Under the pieces are notes generated by a model, which worked only from the letters and a program-made list of their open reading frames with translations, did not search any database and was not told the DNA's origin. A stretch of 64,000 nucleotides of DNA from Bacillus sp. UNC41MFS5 (GTDB lineage: Bacteria; Bacillota; Bacilli; Bacillales_B; DSM-18226). The position numbers and the translations under genes are program-made. The stretch covers positions 186,001 through 250,000 of the forward strand of contig NZ_KK366017.1 in NCBI RefSeq assembly GCF_000686805.1, written 5' to 3'. Shown in pieces: positions 44,811 through 52,752 of the stretch; within the stretch, counting starts at the first letter, position 1, and every line of letters starts with the position of its first letter.

Positions 44811-46373
44811 ATGAATCTTTTATCAAAGTTTGAAGAATCAGCGAAGAACTTTGCTACTAAACCAGCCTATTATTTTATGAACCAAACATGTACTTATGCT
44901 GAATTAGATGGTGTGATTAGTAAATTTGCATCCGGTTTAGAAAAATTAGGGGTAAAGCAAGGGGATCATATTGCATTATTGCTGGGGAACTCGCCGCACT
45001 TTGTAATCAGCTTATATGGGGCATTACGATTGGGGGCAACTGTTATTCCCGTGAATCCCATATATACTGCTGATGAGATTGGCTACATATTAAATAATGG
45101 TGACGTTAAAGTAGTTATCGGGCTTGACCTGGCAATCCCATTAGTTGAAAAAATCCACACCTCCCTTCCCAAAATAGAGCATTATATTTTTTGTGAAACA
45201 GCACCAAATAGCAATGTAGAACCGAAGATTGAAAACCTATCATGCTCCCCAAAAATGAAATCGTTTTCAATGATAATTGCTGCTGGAGACTTAACCTTTA
45301 AGGGACCTGAGCTTCAGGACGATGGTACTGCTGTCATTCTTTATACATCTGGTACGACAGGCCAACCAAAGGGTGCAATGTTAACCCATAAAAATTTATA
45401 TAGTAATGCTAAAGATGTTAGCGAATATTTGAAAATGAATTCCGAAGATAAGGTGGTAACGGTTCTTCCTATGTTCCATGTTTTCTGCTTGACTGTTGCC
45501 TTAAATGCACCACTATTAAGTGGGGCAACGCTATTAATAGCACCAAAATTTAGTCCAAAAGAAATTTTTGAACTAGTTAAAGAAAATAGGGCAACTGTTT
45601 TTGCAGGTGTCCCAACCATGTATAATTTCCTCCTTCAATATCCTGATGGAAATCCAGAAGACTTAAAATCTTTACGTCTATGTATTTCAGGAGGGGCTTC
45701 CTTACCTGTAGCCCTCTTAAAGAATTTTGAACAAAAATTTAGTGTTGTCATTTCTGAAGGCTATGGGTTGTCTGAGGCTTCTCCTGTTACATGTTTTAAT
45801 CCGCTTGACCGCCCGCGTAAGCCAGGGTCAATCGGGACATCCATCCTCCGTGTTGAAAATAAAATCCTGAATGAGCTTGGTGAAGAAGTCGCTATTGGTG
45901 AGGTAGGAGAATTGGTTGTGAGAGGTCCTAATGTCATGAAAGGTTACTATAAAATGCCAGAGGAAACAATAGCGACTATTCGAAATGGCTGGCTTCATAC
46001 CGGGGACCTTGCCAGAATGGATGAAGATGGGTACTTTTATATTGTCGATCGAAAAAAGGATCTCATCCTAGTGGGCGGCTATAATGTCTATCCGCGGGAA
46101 GTGGAAGAGGTTATTTATAACCAGTCAGATGTTGTCGAAGTGGCTGTTCTCGGCGTTCCAGACCCAAATCTTGGGGAGGCTGTAAAAGCCTTTGTTGTCA
46201 GCAAGAACCCTGAGTTAACAACAGAACAATTACTAGATTATTGTAAGGAGCACTTAGCTAGATATAAAATTCCATCTTCGATTGAATTCATTGATGAACT
46301 TCCAAAGAATACAACCGGTAAAATCTTAAGAAGGGTCCTAAAGACACAACTAGCCCAAACTGTCAGTAACTAA
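44811..46373 (+). CDS. lcfB: Long-chain fatty-acid--CoA ligase
   Basis: 520 residues, ANL superfamily. AMP-binding motif [12 protein letters not shown] near residue 180, [11 protein letters not shown], the [16 protein letters not shown] hinge region and the C-terminal NTTGKILRR catalytic lysine are all present. Activates fatty acids for beta-oxidation. Transcription from a sigma-A promoter with a FadR box in the leader. GGGGGAG precedes the ATG. Matches yhfL (lcfB) in position. Confidence 0.93.
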   Translation: MNLLSKFEESAKNFATKPAYYFMNQTCTYAELDGVISKFASGLEKLGVKQGDHIALLLGNSPHFVISLYGALRLGATVIPVNPIYTADEIGYILNNGDVKVVIGLDLAIPLVEKIHTSLPKIEHYIFCETAPNSNVEPKIENLSCSPKMKSFSMIIAAGDLTFKGPELQDDGTAVILYTSGTTGQPKGAMLTHKNLYSNAKDVSEYLKMNSEDKVVTVLPMFHVFCLTVALNAPLLSGATLLIAPKFSPKEIFELVKENRATVFAGVPTMYNFLLQYPDGNPEDLKSLRLCISGGASLPVALLKNFEQKFSVVISEGYGLSEASPVTCFNPLDRPRKPGSIGTSILRVENKILNELGEEVAIGEVGELVVRGPNVMKGYYKMPEETIATIRNGWLHTGDLARMDEDGYFYIVDRKKDLILVGGYNVYPREVEEVIYNQSDVVEVAVLGVPDPNLGEAVKAFVVSKNPELTTEQLLDYCKEHLARYKIPSSIEFIDELPKNTTGKILRRVLKTQLAQTVSN

Positions 46374-46385
46374 TATTTATTTCGG

Positions 46386-46413
46386 AGGGCAGGTCGTGTT
46401 AAACTGCCCTTTT
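46386..46413 (+). terminator. Short hairpin between lcfB and the hydratase gene
   Basis: AGGGCAG (46386-46392) pairs with CTGCCCT (46404-46410), then TTT. Only 51 bp separate the genes, so it probably attenuates rather than blocks transcription of the hydratase gene. Confidence 0.6.
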
Positions 46414-46423
46414 AAGGGGGATT

Positions 46424-47203
46424 ATGGTGGAGCCAATTTTGCTGGAGTTTAATAATCATGTGGCAGTTGTCACAATTAATCGGGCCGATTCTTTAAATGC
46501 GTTTAATTATGAGACCTTACTCGACTTACAGAAAACGGTTGAAGAAATTCGAATAAATCCAAAAGTTCGGGCTGTTCTTTTTATTGGTGCCGGTGAAAAG
46601 GCATTTAGTGTGGGGGCAGACTTAAAGGAACGAAAAACATTAACGGATGAAGAAGTGAAGCGAAATCTTTATAAAATTAATGAGGTCTTTACAGCGATTG
46701 ATAGTCTGCCCCAACCGACTATTGCCGCAATAAATGGGTTTGCATTTGGTGGAGGTATGGAGCTAGCTTTGGCTTGTGATTTCCGCTTTGCAGCAAGAGA
46801 AGCACTAATGGGGTTAACGGAAACGAGTCTTGCCATCATTCCTGGTGCAGGGGGGACACAACGTCTACCACGTTTGATTGGTCAGGCGAAGGCTTTAGAA
46901 CTCATTTTGACAGCAAGGCGCTTGTCCGCTGATGAGGCTTTTATCTATGGAATGCTAACAAAAGTTGTGGAGCAGAAGGAATTAATGTCAGAATGTTTAG
47001 CTTTTTGTTCGCAATTACTTGCAAATGGCCCGATTGCAGTACAACAGGCAAAGTTTGCCATAAAAAATGGGATGAATACGGATCTAAACACAGGATTACA
47101 AATTGAACGAAAGGCATATGAAGTAACACTCCCAACAGAAGATCGAATCGAAGCATTGCAGGCCTTCGCTGAAAAAAGAAAGCCCGCCTTTAAAGGGAAA
47201 TAA
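46424..47203 (+). CDS. Enoyl-CoA hydratase
   Basis: 259-residue crotonase with both catalytic glutamates (E113 in GGGME, E133 in LTET) and PGAGGTQRLPR. Hydrates trans-2-enoyl-CoA in beta-oxidation. It lies 50 bp after lcfB and is probably its operon partner. A clear paralogue of the paa-linked hydratase at 794-1570, sharing long identical blocks such as EKAFS and GADLKERKTLTD. AAGGGGG precedes the ATG. Confidence 0.88.
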   Translation: MVEPILLEFNNHVAVVTINRADSLNAFNYETLLDLQKTVEEIRINPKVRAVLFIGAGEKAFSVGADLKERKTLTDEEVKRNLYKINEVFTAIDSLPQPTIAAINGFAFGGGMELALACDFRFAAREALMGLTETSLAIIPGAGGTQRLPRLIGQAKALELILTARRLSADEAFIYGMLTKVVEQKELMSECLAFCSQLLANGPIAVQQAKFAIKNGMNTDLNTGLQIERKAYEVTLPTEDRIEALQAFAEKRKPAFKGK

Positions 47204-47205
47204 CG

Positions 47206-47233
47206 AACATGGTGCTTGCGCCATGTTTTTTTT
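47206..47233 (+). terminator. Terminator after the hydratase gene
   Basis: AACATGG with CCATGTT (extendable with a G-U pair), followed by eight T residues. Confidence 0.88.
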
Positions 47234-47336
47234 GTAGCAATCACTGATATTTAATTCAATTTTTACCATTAGTTCTAATTTGTCCTTTTTTAACTAAACT
47301 AAATATAGAGAGTCTGTACACAAAGGGGGACAAATC

Positions 47337-48608
47337 ATGGCGAGAAAAATGGGAGTCTATGCGGTTGTGGGCTACATTCTATATGGATTGATTATTTATT
47401 GGTATTTATTCTATTTTGCTGATTCGAGCCTTCCGTTTGAATATGAAGGATCGAAGGCGGACCCGGCCACCTTTTTGAATGGCAGGGAACTTATGTTGAG
47501 TGAGGAGTACTCCAAAATAAGAAATTTATTATTTTTCTTATCTACTCCCTTAGAATGGCTCATTTACTTCTTGATATTATTATTCGGCTTATCTAAAGCA
47601 TTCAAGAATTGGGCTGAAAACTCCTCTAAGTATAAAATGCTGCAAACAGCCATTTATCTAATTTGGTTATCTGTTTTCGCTTATTTGGCAACATTTCCAT
47701 TAAGCTATATTAGTTTTAAATTATCTAAAACCTATAATATTTCGACCCAGTCGTTTGCTTCCTGGATGAAAGATGAGTTAATCGATTTTTGGATTAATTA
47801 TGGGACATGGCTGATCATTGTCCCTGTATTATACTGGTTGATGAAGAAAAGTCAGAAACGCTGGTGGCTGTATGGGTGGCTTTTATCTATTCCGTTTACA
47901 TTATTTATGATGTTTCTCCAGCCAGTTGTGATTGACCCGTTATATAATGACTTTTATCCTTTAAAAAATAAAGCATTGGAAACAAAAATCCTGACACTGG
48001 CCGAAAAGGCTCAAATTCCAGCCACTCATGTATTTGAAGTGAATAAGTCAGAAGAAACCAATGCTTTAAATGCCTATGTCACGGGGATTGGTTCTAATGC
48101 TCGGATTGTCCTGTGGGATACTACCTTAAATAAACTATCGGATAATCAAATCTTATTTATAATGGCTCATGAAATGTGCCATTATGTTGAAAAACATATT
48201 TATTTTGGAATAGCTGGTTACTTGCTGATTTCACTCCTCGGTTTGTATTTGACCTATAGGATAATGAATTGGGCAACCAAACGATGGGGCAACGAATTGA
48301 AAATCTCAGATGTAAGAGATATCCGCTCCCTTCCATTATTTTTTATGATCCTTTCGATGCTCCTGTTTGCTGCCAGTCCATTTACCAATTTTACTTCCCG
48401 TTATCAGGAAACACGCGCCGACAAATATGCGATTGAAATGACCAAAAATCCAAAAGCAGCGATTACTTCTTTTCAGGAATTAACTCGTTCTGGTTTAAGT
48501 CAAGTAAATCCGCCGTTATTAGTAAAAATCTTCAGGTATACCCATCCTTCGATGCTTGATCGGATATCGATGCTTGAAGAGTACGAGGTGAACCACAGAA
48601 ATAAATAG
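47337..48608 (+). CDS. yhfN: M48-family membrane metalloprotease YhfN (Ste24-like)
   Basis: 423 residues. About six to seven membrane helices and the zinc-protease motif HEMCH (near residue 278) with the downstream ETRADKYAI third-ligand segment. Homologous to CAAX prenyl protease 1 (Ste24); in bacteria acts in membrane-protein quality control (family inference). AAAGGGGG precedes the ATG. Confidence 0.9.
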   Translation: MARKMGVYAVVGYILYGLIIYWYLFYFADSSLPFEYEGSKADPATFLNGRELMLSEEYSKIRNLLFFLSTPLEWLIYFLILLFGLSKAFKNWAENSSKYKMLQTAIYLIWLSVFAYLATFPLSYISFKLSKTYNISTQSFASWMKDELIDFWINYGTWLIIVPVLYWLMKKSQKRWWLYGWLLSIPFTLFMMFLQPVVIDPLYNDFYPLKNKALETKILTLAEKAQIPATHVFEVNKSEETNALNAYVTGIGSNARIVLWDTTLNKLSDNQILFIMAHEMCHYVEKHIYFGIAGYLLISLLGLYLTYRIMNWATKRWGNELKISDVRDIRSLPLFFMILSMLLFAASPFTNFTSRYQETRADKYAIEMTKNPKAAITSFQELTRSGLSQVNPPLLVKIFRYTHPSMLDRISMLEEYEVNHRNK

Positions 48609-48619
48609 GTATAAACTAC

Positions 48620-48660
48620 AAAAAAGGCTAAGACATTGTTATATGTCTCCAGCCTTTTTT
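48620..48660 (+). terminator. Terminator after yhfN
   Basis: AAAAAAGGCT pairs with AGCCTTTTTT, with an inner AGACAT/ATGTCT stem; T-run present. Confidence 0.9.
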
Positions 48661-48696
48661 GTTACATAAAATTACACAACAAGCATTTGATGAACT

Positions 48697-48720
48697 AAAA
48701 AAGCCGTCAGTCATGACGGC
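48697..48720 (-). terminator. Minus-strand terminator after the IDEAL gene
   Basis: GCCGTCA at 48703-48709 pairs with TGACGGC at 48714-48720; on the minus strand TTTTTT follows. Confidence 0.85.
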
Positions 48721-48733
48721 AGTTAAAAATTAT

Positions 48734-48970
48734 TTACGTTCCAAACTTTTTGTTAATTTCCGTTAGTTGCCCCGATAACAGTAGAAATGACTTTTTGTCT
48801 CGAGAATCAATGGCCGCATCGATTTTTTGCAGTAATTTTTCTCTTTCGACTGTTAGCTGAATTTCGGACAGCAGCATGTCGATGTATAAATCCTGGACAA
48901 AGTTCTCTTTCAAGCGATTGCGTTTCATGGCACCAAGTTTCATTAATTCCGTGTATGATTTTTCATTCAT
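48734..48970 (-). CDS. IDEAL-domain small protein
   Basis: 78 residues. The C-terminal half matches the IDEAL domain pattern (LYIDMLLSEIQLTVEREKLL then IDAAIDSRDKKSFLLLSGQL), a short helical domain found in Firmicutes proteins such as those linked to the McsA/ComK regulatory context. Specific function unknown. The start is ATG 48970 with GAGGTG 7 nt upstream. Divergent from comK. Confidence 0.8.
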   Translation of the reverse strand: MNEKSYTELMKLGAMKRNRLKENFVQDLYIDMLLSEIQLTVEREKLLQKIDAAIDSRDKKSFLLLSGQLTEINKKFGT

Positions 48971-49034
48971 GAAAATCACCTCTGATGCTTTTTAAAATTA
49001 TATGGTTTTTTTTGAAGAATATCATTAGTTTTTA

Positions 49035-49049
49035 AATTTTCAGATAAAT
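49035..49049. promoter_or_regulatory. CodY-like box in the comK promoter region
   Basis: AATTTTCAGATAAAT matches the CodY consensus AATTTTCWGAAAATT at 13 of 15 positions, 81 bp before the comK start. CodY is known to bind the comK promoter in B. subtilis. Confidence 0.5.
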
Positions 49050-49059
49050 ATTTATTTAG

Positions 49060-49083
49060 CCTAAATTTTGTGAATAATTTAGG
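49060..49083. repeat. 8-bp dyad in the comK promoter region
   Basis: CCTAAATT at 49060-49067 and AATTTAGG at 49076-49083, spaced by 8 nt. A 24-bp symmetric element of the size of a dimer operator; the regulator is unknown. Confidence 0.6.
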
Positions 49084-49129
49084 AACAGTTTAGAAAAGTA
49101 AGGGAATATAAAACAAGGAGTGTTAAGAT

Positions 49130-49732
49130 ATGATGGATAAGATGAAAAAGGAGTTGAATAGATTGAAACAAACCGAGATCGAAGATTATGAAATCAATTC
49201 ACGTACGATGTTTGTAGAACCAGTGGCATATGGAAGTAAAAGTTACTCACGTGTAGTGGAAGTAGAAGATGAATTCTTGCTACCCGTTAAGCCTTTGGAT
49301 CTAATTAAAAAAAGTTGCAATTATTATGGTGTTGATTACGAAAGCAGGAAAAGAGGAACACGGCAACTAATTGGTTATTTTCGAAAACTCCCAATCATCA
49401 TTGAACCAACTTACCACATCTATTTTTTTCCTACAGTTTCGCCGCTAAAACCTGAGTGTATTTGGATAGCATTTGAACATGTAGAATGTTATCGACGCGT
49501 AGCCGCACAAAAGACAATGATCATTTTCCGCAACAAAAAATCACATATATTTCCTGTTCCGGTTAGTACAATAGAAGGACAGATGTTAAGAACTTCATTA
49601 TTAAAAACAAAGCTCATGCAAAGAATAGAAAGTAATGGGAGAAAAATCTTTAATAAGGCAAATGGACCCCAGTTAATAAATGCACTGGAAAGCTCCCTAG
49701 AATACGATGCCCATTCGAAGGATCCAAAATAA
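49130..49732 (+). CDS. comK: Competence transcription factor ComK
   Basis: 200 residues. Recognised by YEINSRTMFVEPVAYGSKSY (residues ~19-38), RKRGTRQLIG and the GQMLRTSLLKTKLMQR segment. Master activator of DNA-uptake genes and of itself; a minor-groove DNA-binding protein controlled by MecA-ClpCP in B. subtilis. AAGGAG lies 9 nt before the ATG. No terminator is seen before the convergent yhjD. Presence does not prove natural transformability. Confidence 0.93.
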   Translation: MMDKMKKELNRLKQTEIEDYEINSRTMFVEPVAYGSKSYSRVVEVEDEFLLPVKPLDLIKKSCNYYGVDYESRKRGTRQLIGYFRKLPIIIEPTYHIYFFPTVSPLKPECIWIAFEHVECYRRVAAQKTMIIFRNKKSHIFPVPVSTIEGQMLRTSLLKTKLMQRIESNGRKIFNKANGPQLINALESSLEYDAHSKDPK

Positions 49733-49752
49733 GGTTGATTATTTCTATACAA

Positions 49753-50118
49753 TTAACGGGACAGATGTTTTTTTAATAAATAGGCCTCCATTAATTCTTG
49801 GACCTTATTACGTATCCTTGGGTTAAAGTAATTATGGTTTTCTTCGTAGCCTTTATAAATAAACCTGTATAAAGTAAAAGCATCGTCCCGTTTTGTTTTA
49901 ATTACCTGAAGTTTATTTTTTTTCATATATTGTTTTACTTCCGCCAATTCCTTCTGTATTTCCTTCATCGTTTCCTCAATCAAATCTAAATAGGGTTGTT
50001 TTAATTTAAAAGGGCTCTTTTCGACAACGGTTAAATCCCGGTTTAAGATAATTAGAACCATTGGCAAATACATTGCCTTCTCCATTATGTCTCGATCATC
50101 TTCGGGGATTCTGGTCAT
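49753..50118 (-). CDS. yhjD: YhjD-family protein
   Basis: 121 residues. MYLPMVLIILNRDL then KSPFKLKQPYLDLIEETMK and the C-terminal EAYLLKK are the pattern of B. subtilis YhjD, a sporulation-associated protein of unknown function. The start at ATG 50118 is preferred; GTG 50130 is only one base from the AAAGG site. Convergent with comK, with 20 bp between stop codons and no terminator on either strand there. Confidence 0.8.
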   Translation of the reverse strand: MTRIPEDDRDIMEKAMYLPMVLIILNRDLTVVEKSPFKLKQPYLDLIEETMKEIQKELAEVKQYMKKNKLQVIKTKRDDAFTLYRFIYKGYEENHNYFNPRIRNKVQELMEAYLLKKHLSR

Positions 50119-50388
50119 TTTTTCAGTCACACCTTTCGTTACAATAAGAACAAACGTTCTTCTATATTTTACAAAAAAGGAACATCAAAAGCAATAGGAC
50201 TTTACATAAACAAAACTCGTCATTTGGCGAGTTTTATTTATTGAAAATTGCAGTTGTTATATGAGAAAGTTTTTATTAATAGAAGGATATCTGATGGGGG
50301 AAAATGAATTAAATGAAGAAACCCCTAAAGAGAAAAAACAGTCATATAAATAGGAGCATAAAAAACGTGGATGAATAGGTGATAAACA
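50119..50388. other. Divergent spacer between yhjD and the LCP gene
   Basis: 270 bp. Holds one plus-strand terminator at 50212-50240 and AT-rich sequence that must carry the promoters of the two flanking genes; none identified with confidence. Confidence 0.4.
50212..50240 (+). terminator. Plus-strand terminator lacking an adjacent gene
   Basis: AAAACTCG (50212-50219) pairs with CGAGTTTT (50228-50235), then ATTTATT. The nearest plus-strand gene upstream is comK, ending 480 bp earlier, so it may end comK read-through antisense to yhjD. Confidence 0.7.
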
Positions 50389-51324
50389 ATGAGATCTGAT
50401 AAACATCAAGTGAAGAAAAAGAAACGATGGCCATCTGTTTTACTGATATTCTTACTGTTAATTGGGGCAGTGGCAGGCTATGCTTTTTTTCAGTACAAGC
50501 AGGGCGTTAACCAATCATTAAAAAAAATTGATAAAAACGCATCAAATGTTGCCTATACTTTCGAAGGGCAAAAAGATCAGTATGGGGGGACGAATATCCT
50601 TGTGCTTGGAAGTGATGCAAGAGGTAAAGAAAAGTCTCGCGCAGATACAATCATGATTGTTCATTATAATGAAGACAAAGGAACCTTTAAACTAACTTCA
50701 ATCATGAGGGACAGTTACCTCGAGATACCGGGGCATGGTAAACATAAGGTTAATTCTGCATTTGCACGCGGTGGACCAGAATTAATGAGGCAAACCATTA
50801 AGCAAAATTTTGATATTGATCTTCAATACTATGTCATTGTCGATTTTCAAGGTTTTGTCCAGCTTATTGACGAAGCATTCCCTAATGGTGTAGAAATCGA
50901 TGTAGAGAAAAAAATGTCAAAAAATATTGATGTAACTTTAGAGCCAGGTCTGCAAAAATTAAATGGAGAGGAAATGCTTGGTTACGTCCGCTACCGTCAT
51001 GATGCCATAGGCGATTTTGGAAGGGTGGAACGTCAACAAAAGGCGGTTAAGGCCATTGGAGACCAATTGATGGGTCTGCAAACGATTCCTAAGCTCCCTA
51101 AACTTATTGGCGTAGTATCGCCTTATGTTAATACAAATATGGATACGGGAGACATAACATTTATGGCGAAGGATTTCTTTTCAAATGATCGTGGAAATAT
51201 TGATACGTTACGAATTCCAGTCGAAAATAGCTATTCTAATGCGCGAATAGCTGGAGAGGGAGCTGTATTAGATATCAATGTCGAAAAAAATAAAGAGGCA
51301 CTTCATCAATTTATCACAAAGTAA
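50389..51324 (+). CDS. LytR-CpsA-Psr (LCP) family cell-wall polymer ligase
   Basis: 311 residues. Basic N-terminus, one membrane helix (about 15-33), then the extracellular LCP domain: LGSDARG, RADTIMI, SIMRDSYLEIPG, HKVNSAFARGGP and RYRHDAIGDFGRVERQQ, which bind polyprenyl phosphate and carry the catalytic residues. LCP proteins attach teichoic acids or other polymers to peptidoglycan. AGGTGAT precedes the ATG. Not part of the B. subtilis comK-yhjE interval as I recall it. Confidence 0.9.
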   Translation: MRSDKHQVKKKKRWPSVLLIFLLLIGAVAGYAFFQYKQGVNQSLKKIDKNASNVAYTFEGQKDQYGGTNILVLGSDARGKEKSRADTIMIVHYNEDKGTFKLTSIMRDSYLEIPGHGKHKVNSAFARGGPELMRQTIKQNFDIDLQYYVIVDFQGFVQLIDEAFPNGVEIDVEKKMSKNIDVTLEPGLQKLNGEEMLGYVRYRHDAIGDFGRVERQQKAVKAIGDQLMGLQTIPKLPKLIGVVSPYVNTNMDTGDITFMAKDFFSNDRGNIDTLRIPVENSYSNARIAGEGAVLDINVEKNKEALHQFITK

Positions 51325-51366
51325 TTATTGGCACTGCTAATTCGTAAAAAAATGAGGAGAAATAGG

Positions 51367-52032
51367 ATGGACATTGAATCATTAAGAGCATGGTTTACGC
51401 TTGAACATATAATGAATCTAATTCGGGAATATCGAGCCCTTGGCCCCATACCTGGCATAATGCTTATTGTCATTGAAGCATTTTTGCCTTTTCTCCCATT
51501 GTTTTTATTTGTAATGGCTAATGCCAGTGCTTTTGGACTTTGGTTAGGATTTTTATACTCATGGCTCGGAGCCTGTATGGGGGCCATGCTCGTATTTTTA
51601 CTAGTCAGAAGGTATGGGCAGCAAAAGTTATTATCTTTTTTGTCCAAGCACCCTCAGGTTCGTAAATTGATGGATTGGCTGGATCGTCATGGATTCGGCC
51701 CCCTCTTTTTAATGCTATGTTTTCCATTTACCCCCTCAGCTGTAGTGAATATAGTTGCAGGTCTTTCTAAAATACGCCTTTCCCAATACATGTTAGCTGT
51801 GGTAATCGGGAAGATGGTGATGATATTCACAATTAGTTTTGTGGGCTATGATATCCAGTCATTGCTGACGAAGCCGCTTCGGACTGTTGTAGTACTGCTT
51901 ATTATATTCATTCTTTGGTTTGTTGGTAAAAGAATTGAAGGCAGAATGAATAAGAGCATAGAAACTGACCATAATGGTGAAATAGATAGAAACTATAAAC
52001 AGGAGAGACGGAGGAGCGTTAATGAAGATTGA
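51367..52032 (+). CDS. yhjE: TVP38/TMEM64-family membrane protein YhjE
   Basis: 221 residues, about five membrane helices, with the SNARE-associated/VTT core: LPLFLFVMANASAFG, GAWLGACMGAM-like segment and LMLCFPFTPSAVVNIVAGLS. Family members act in lipid scrambling or polyprenyl-phosphate recycling (family inference). The start is ATG 51367 with GAGGAGAA upstream. Overlaps sipV by 11 bp, as in B. subtilis yhjE-sipV. Confidence 0.88.
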   Translation: MDIESLRAWFTLEHIMNLIREYRALGPIPGIMLIVIEAFLPFLPLFLFVMANASAFGLWLGFLYSWLGACMGAMLVFLLVRRYGQQKLLSFLSKHPQVRKLMDWLDRHGFGPLFLMLCFPFTPSAVVNIVAGLSKIRLSQYMLAVVIGKMVMIFTISFVGYDIQSLLTKPLRTVVVLLIIFILWFVGKRIEGRMNKSIETDHNGEIDRNYKQERRRSVNED

Positions 52033-52576
52033 ATGGAAAAAGGAAGGCATGGAATGGGCTAAGGCTTTTGCGATTGGAATCATTATTTTTGCTTTTATTC
52101 GTACATTTTTCTTTTCAAATTATGTAGTAGAAGGCGAATCAATGATGCCAACGCTTCAGGATGGGAACAAGCTGGTAGTTAATAAGCTTGGTTATCAAGT
52201 GGGGGAATTAAATCGATTTGATGTAATTGTTTTTCATGCCAATAAAAAAGAGGATTTTGTCAAACGAATCATCGGCCTGCCAGGTGATAAAATCGAATAT
52301 CGTGATGATCTGTTGTATATTAATGGTCATAAGTATGAAGAGCCATTTTTAAATGTGTATAAACAAAAATCTCCTGGAATAAGGATTACTGGTGATTTCA
52401 GCTTAAAAGAAATTACCGGTGAAAATACAGTCCCTGACGGAAAATTATTTGTTCTTGGTGATAATCGATTAGGAAGTTGGGACAGCCGGCAATTCGGTTT
52501 TATAAAAGCTAGTCAAGTAGTAGGCAAAGTAGATTTACGCTACTGGCCATTAAATGAAATGGATGTCCATTTTTAA
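52022..52576 (+). CDS. sipV: Type I signal peptidase SipV-like
   Basis: 184 residues with one N-terminal membrane helix (about 12-32). The catalytic dyad is Ser40 in GESMMPTL and Lys81 in FVKRIIGLPGD; the conserved GDNRLGSWDSRQFG block is near the C-terminus. It cleaves Sec and Tat signal peptides on the outer membrane face. Coupled to yhjE by overlap. Confidence 0.92.
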   Translation: MKIEWKKEGMEWAKAFAIGIIIFAFIRTFFFSNYVVEGESMMPTLQDGNKLVVNKLGYQVGELNRFDVIVFHANKKEDFVKRIIGLPGDKIEYRDDLLYINGHKYEEPFLNVYKQKSPGIRITGDFSLKEITGENTVPDGKLFVLGDNRLGSWDSRQFGFIKASQVVGKVDLRYWPLNEMDVHF

Positions 52577-52597
52577 ATAAAGAGATTAAGGCACTAT

Positions 52598-52623
52598 ACA
52601 CGATGAACAATCGTGTTTTTTTT
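52598..52623 (+). terminator. Terminator after sipV
   Basis: ACACGAT pairs with ATCGTGT, followed by eight T residues (52616-52623). Confidence 0.88.
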
Positions 52624-52752
52624 GTTTAAAACCGTAGAATTTACCATTTATGGCTTGAATCTGTACACTGGTATTCCAAACGTTTGTGCTTATTTTGTGA
52701 TAGAATGAGAGATATAAAGTTTAAGAGTGGTTGTGGAAAGCGGGGTTTTTAC

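Noticed and set aside
48990..49129. ComK K-boxes (AAAA-N5-TTTT) in the comK promoter
   Set aside because: A- and T-runs are present but none has the right spacing; in such AT-rich DNA loose matches mean little.
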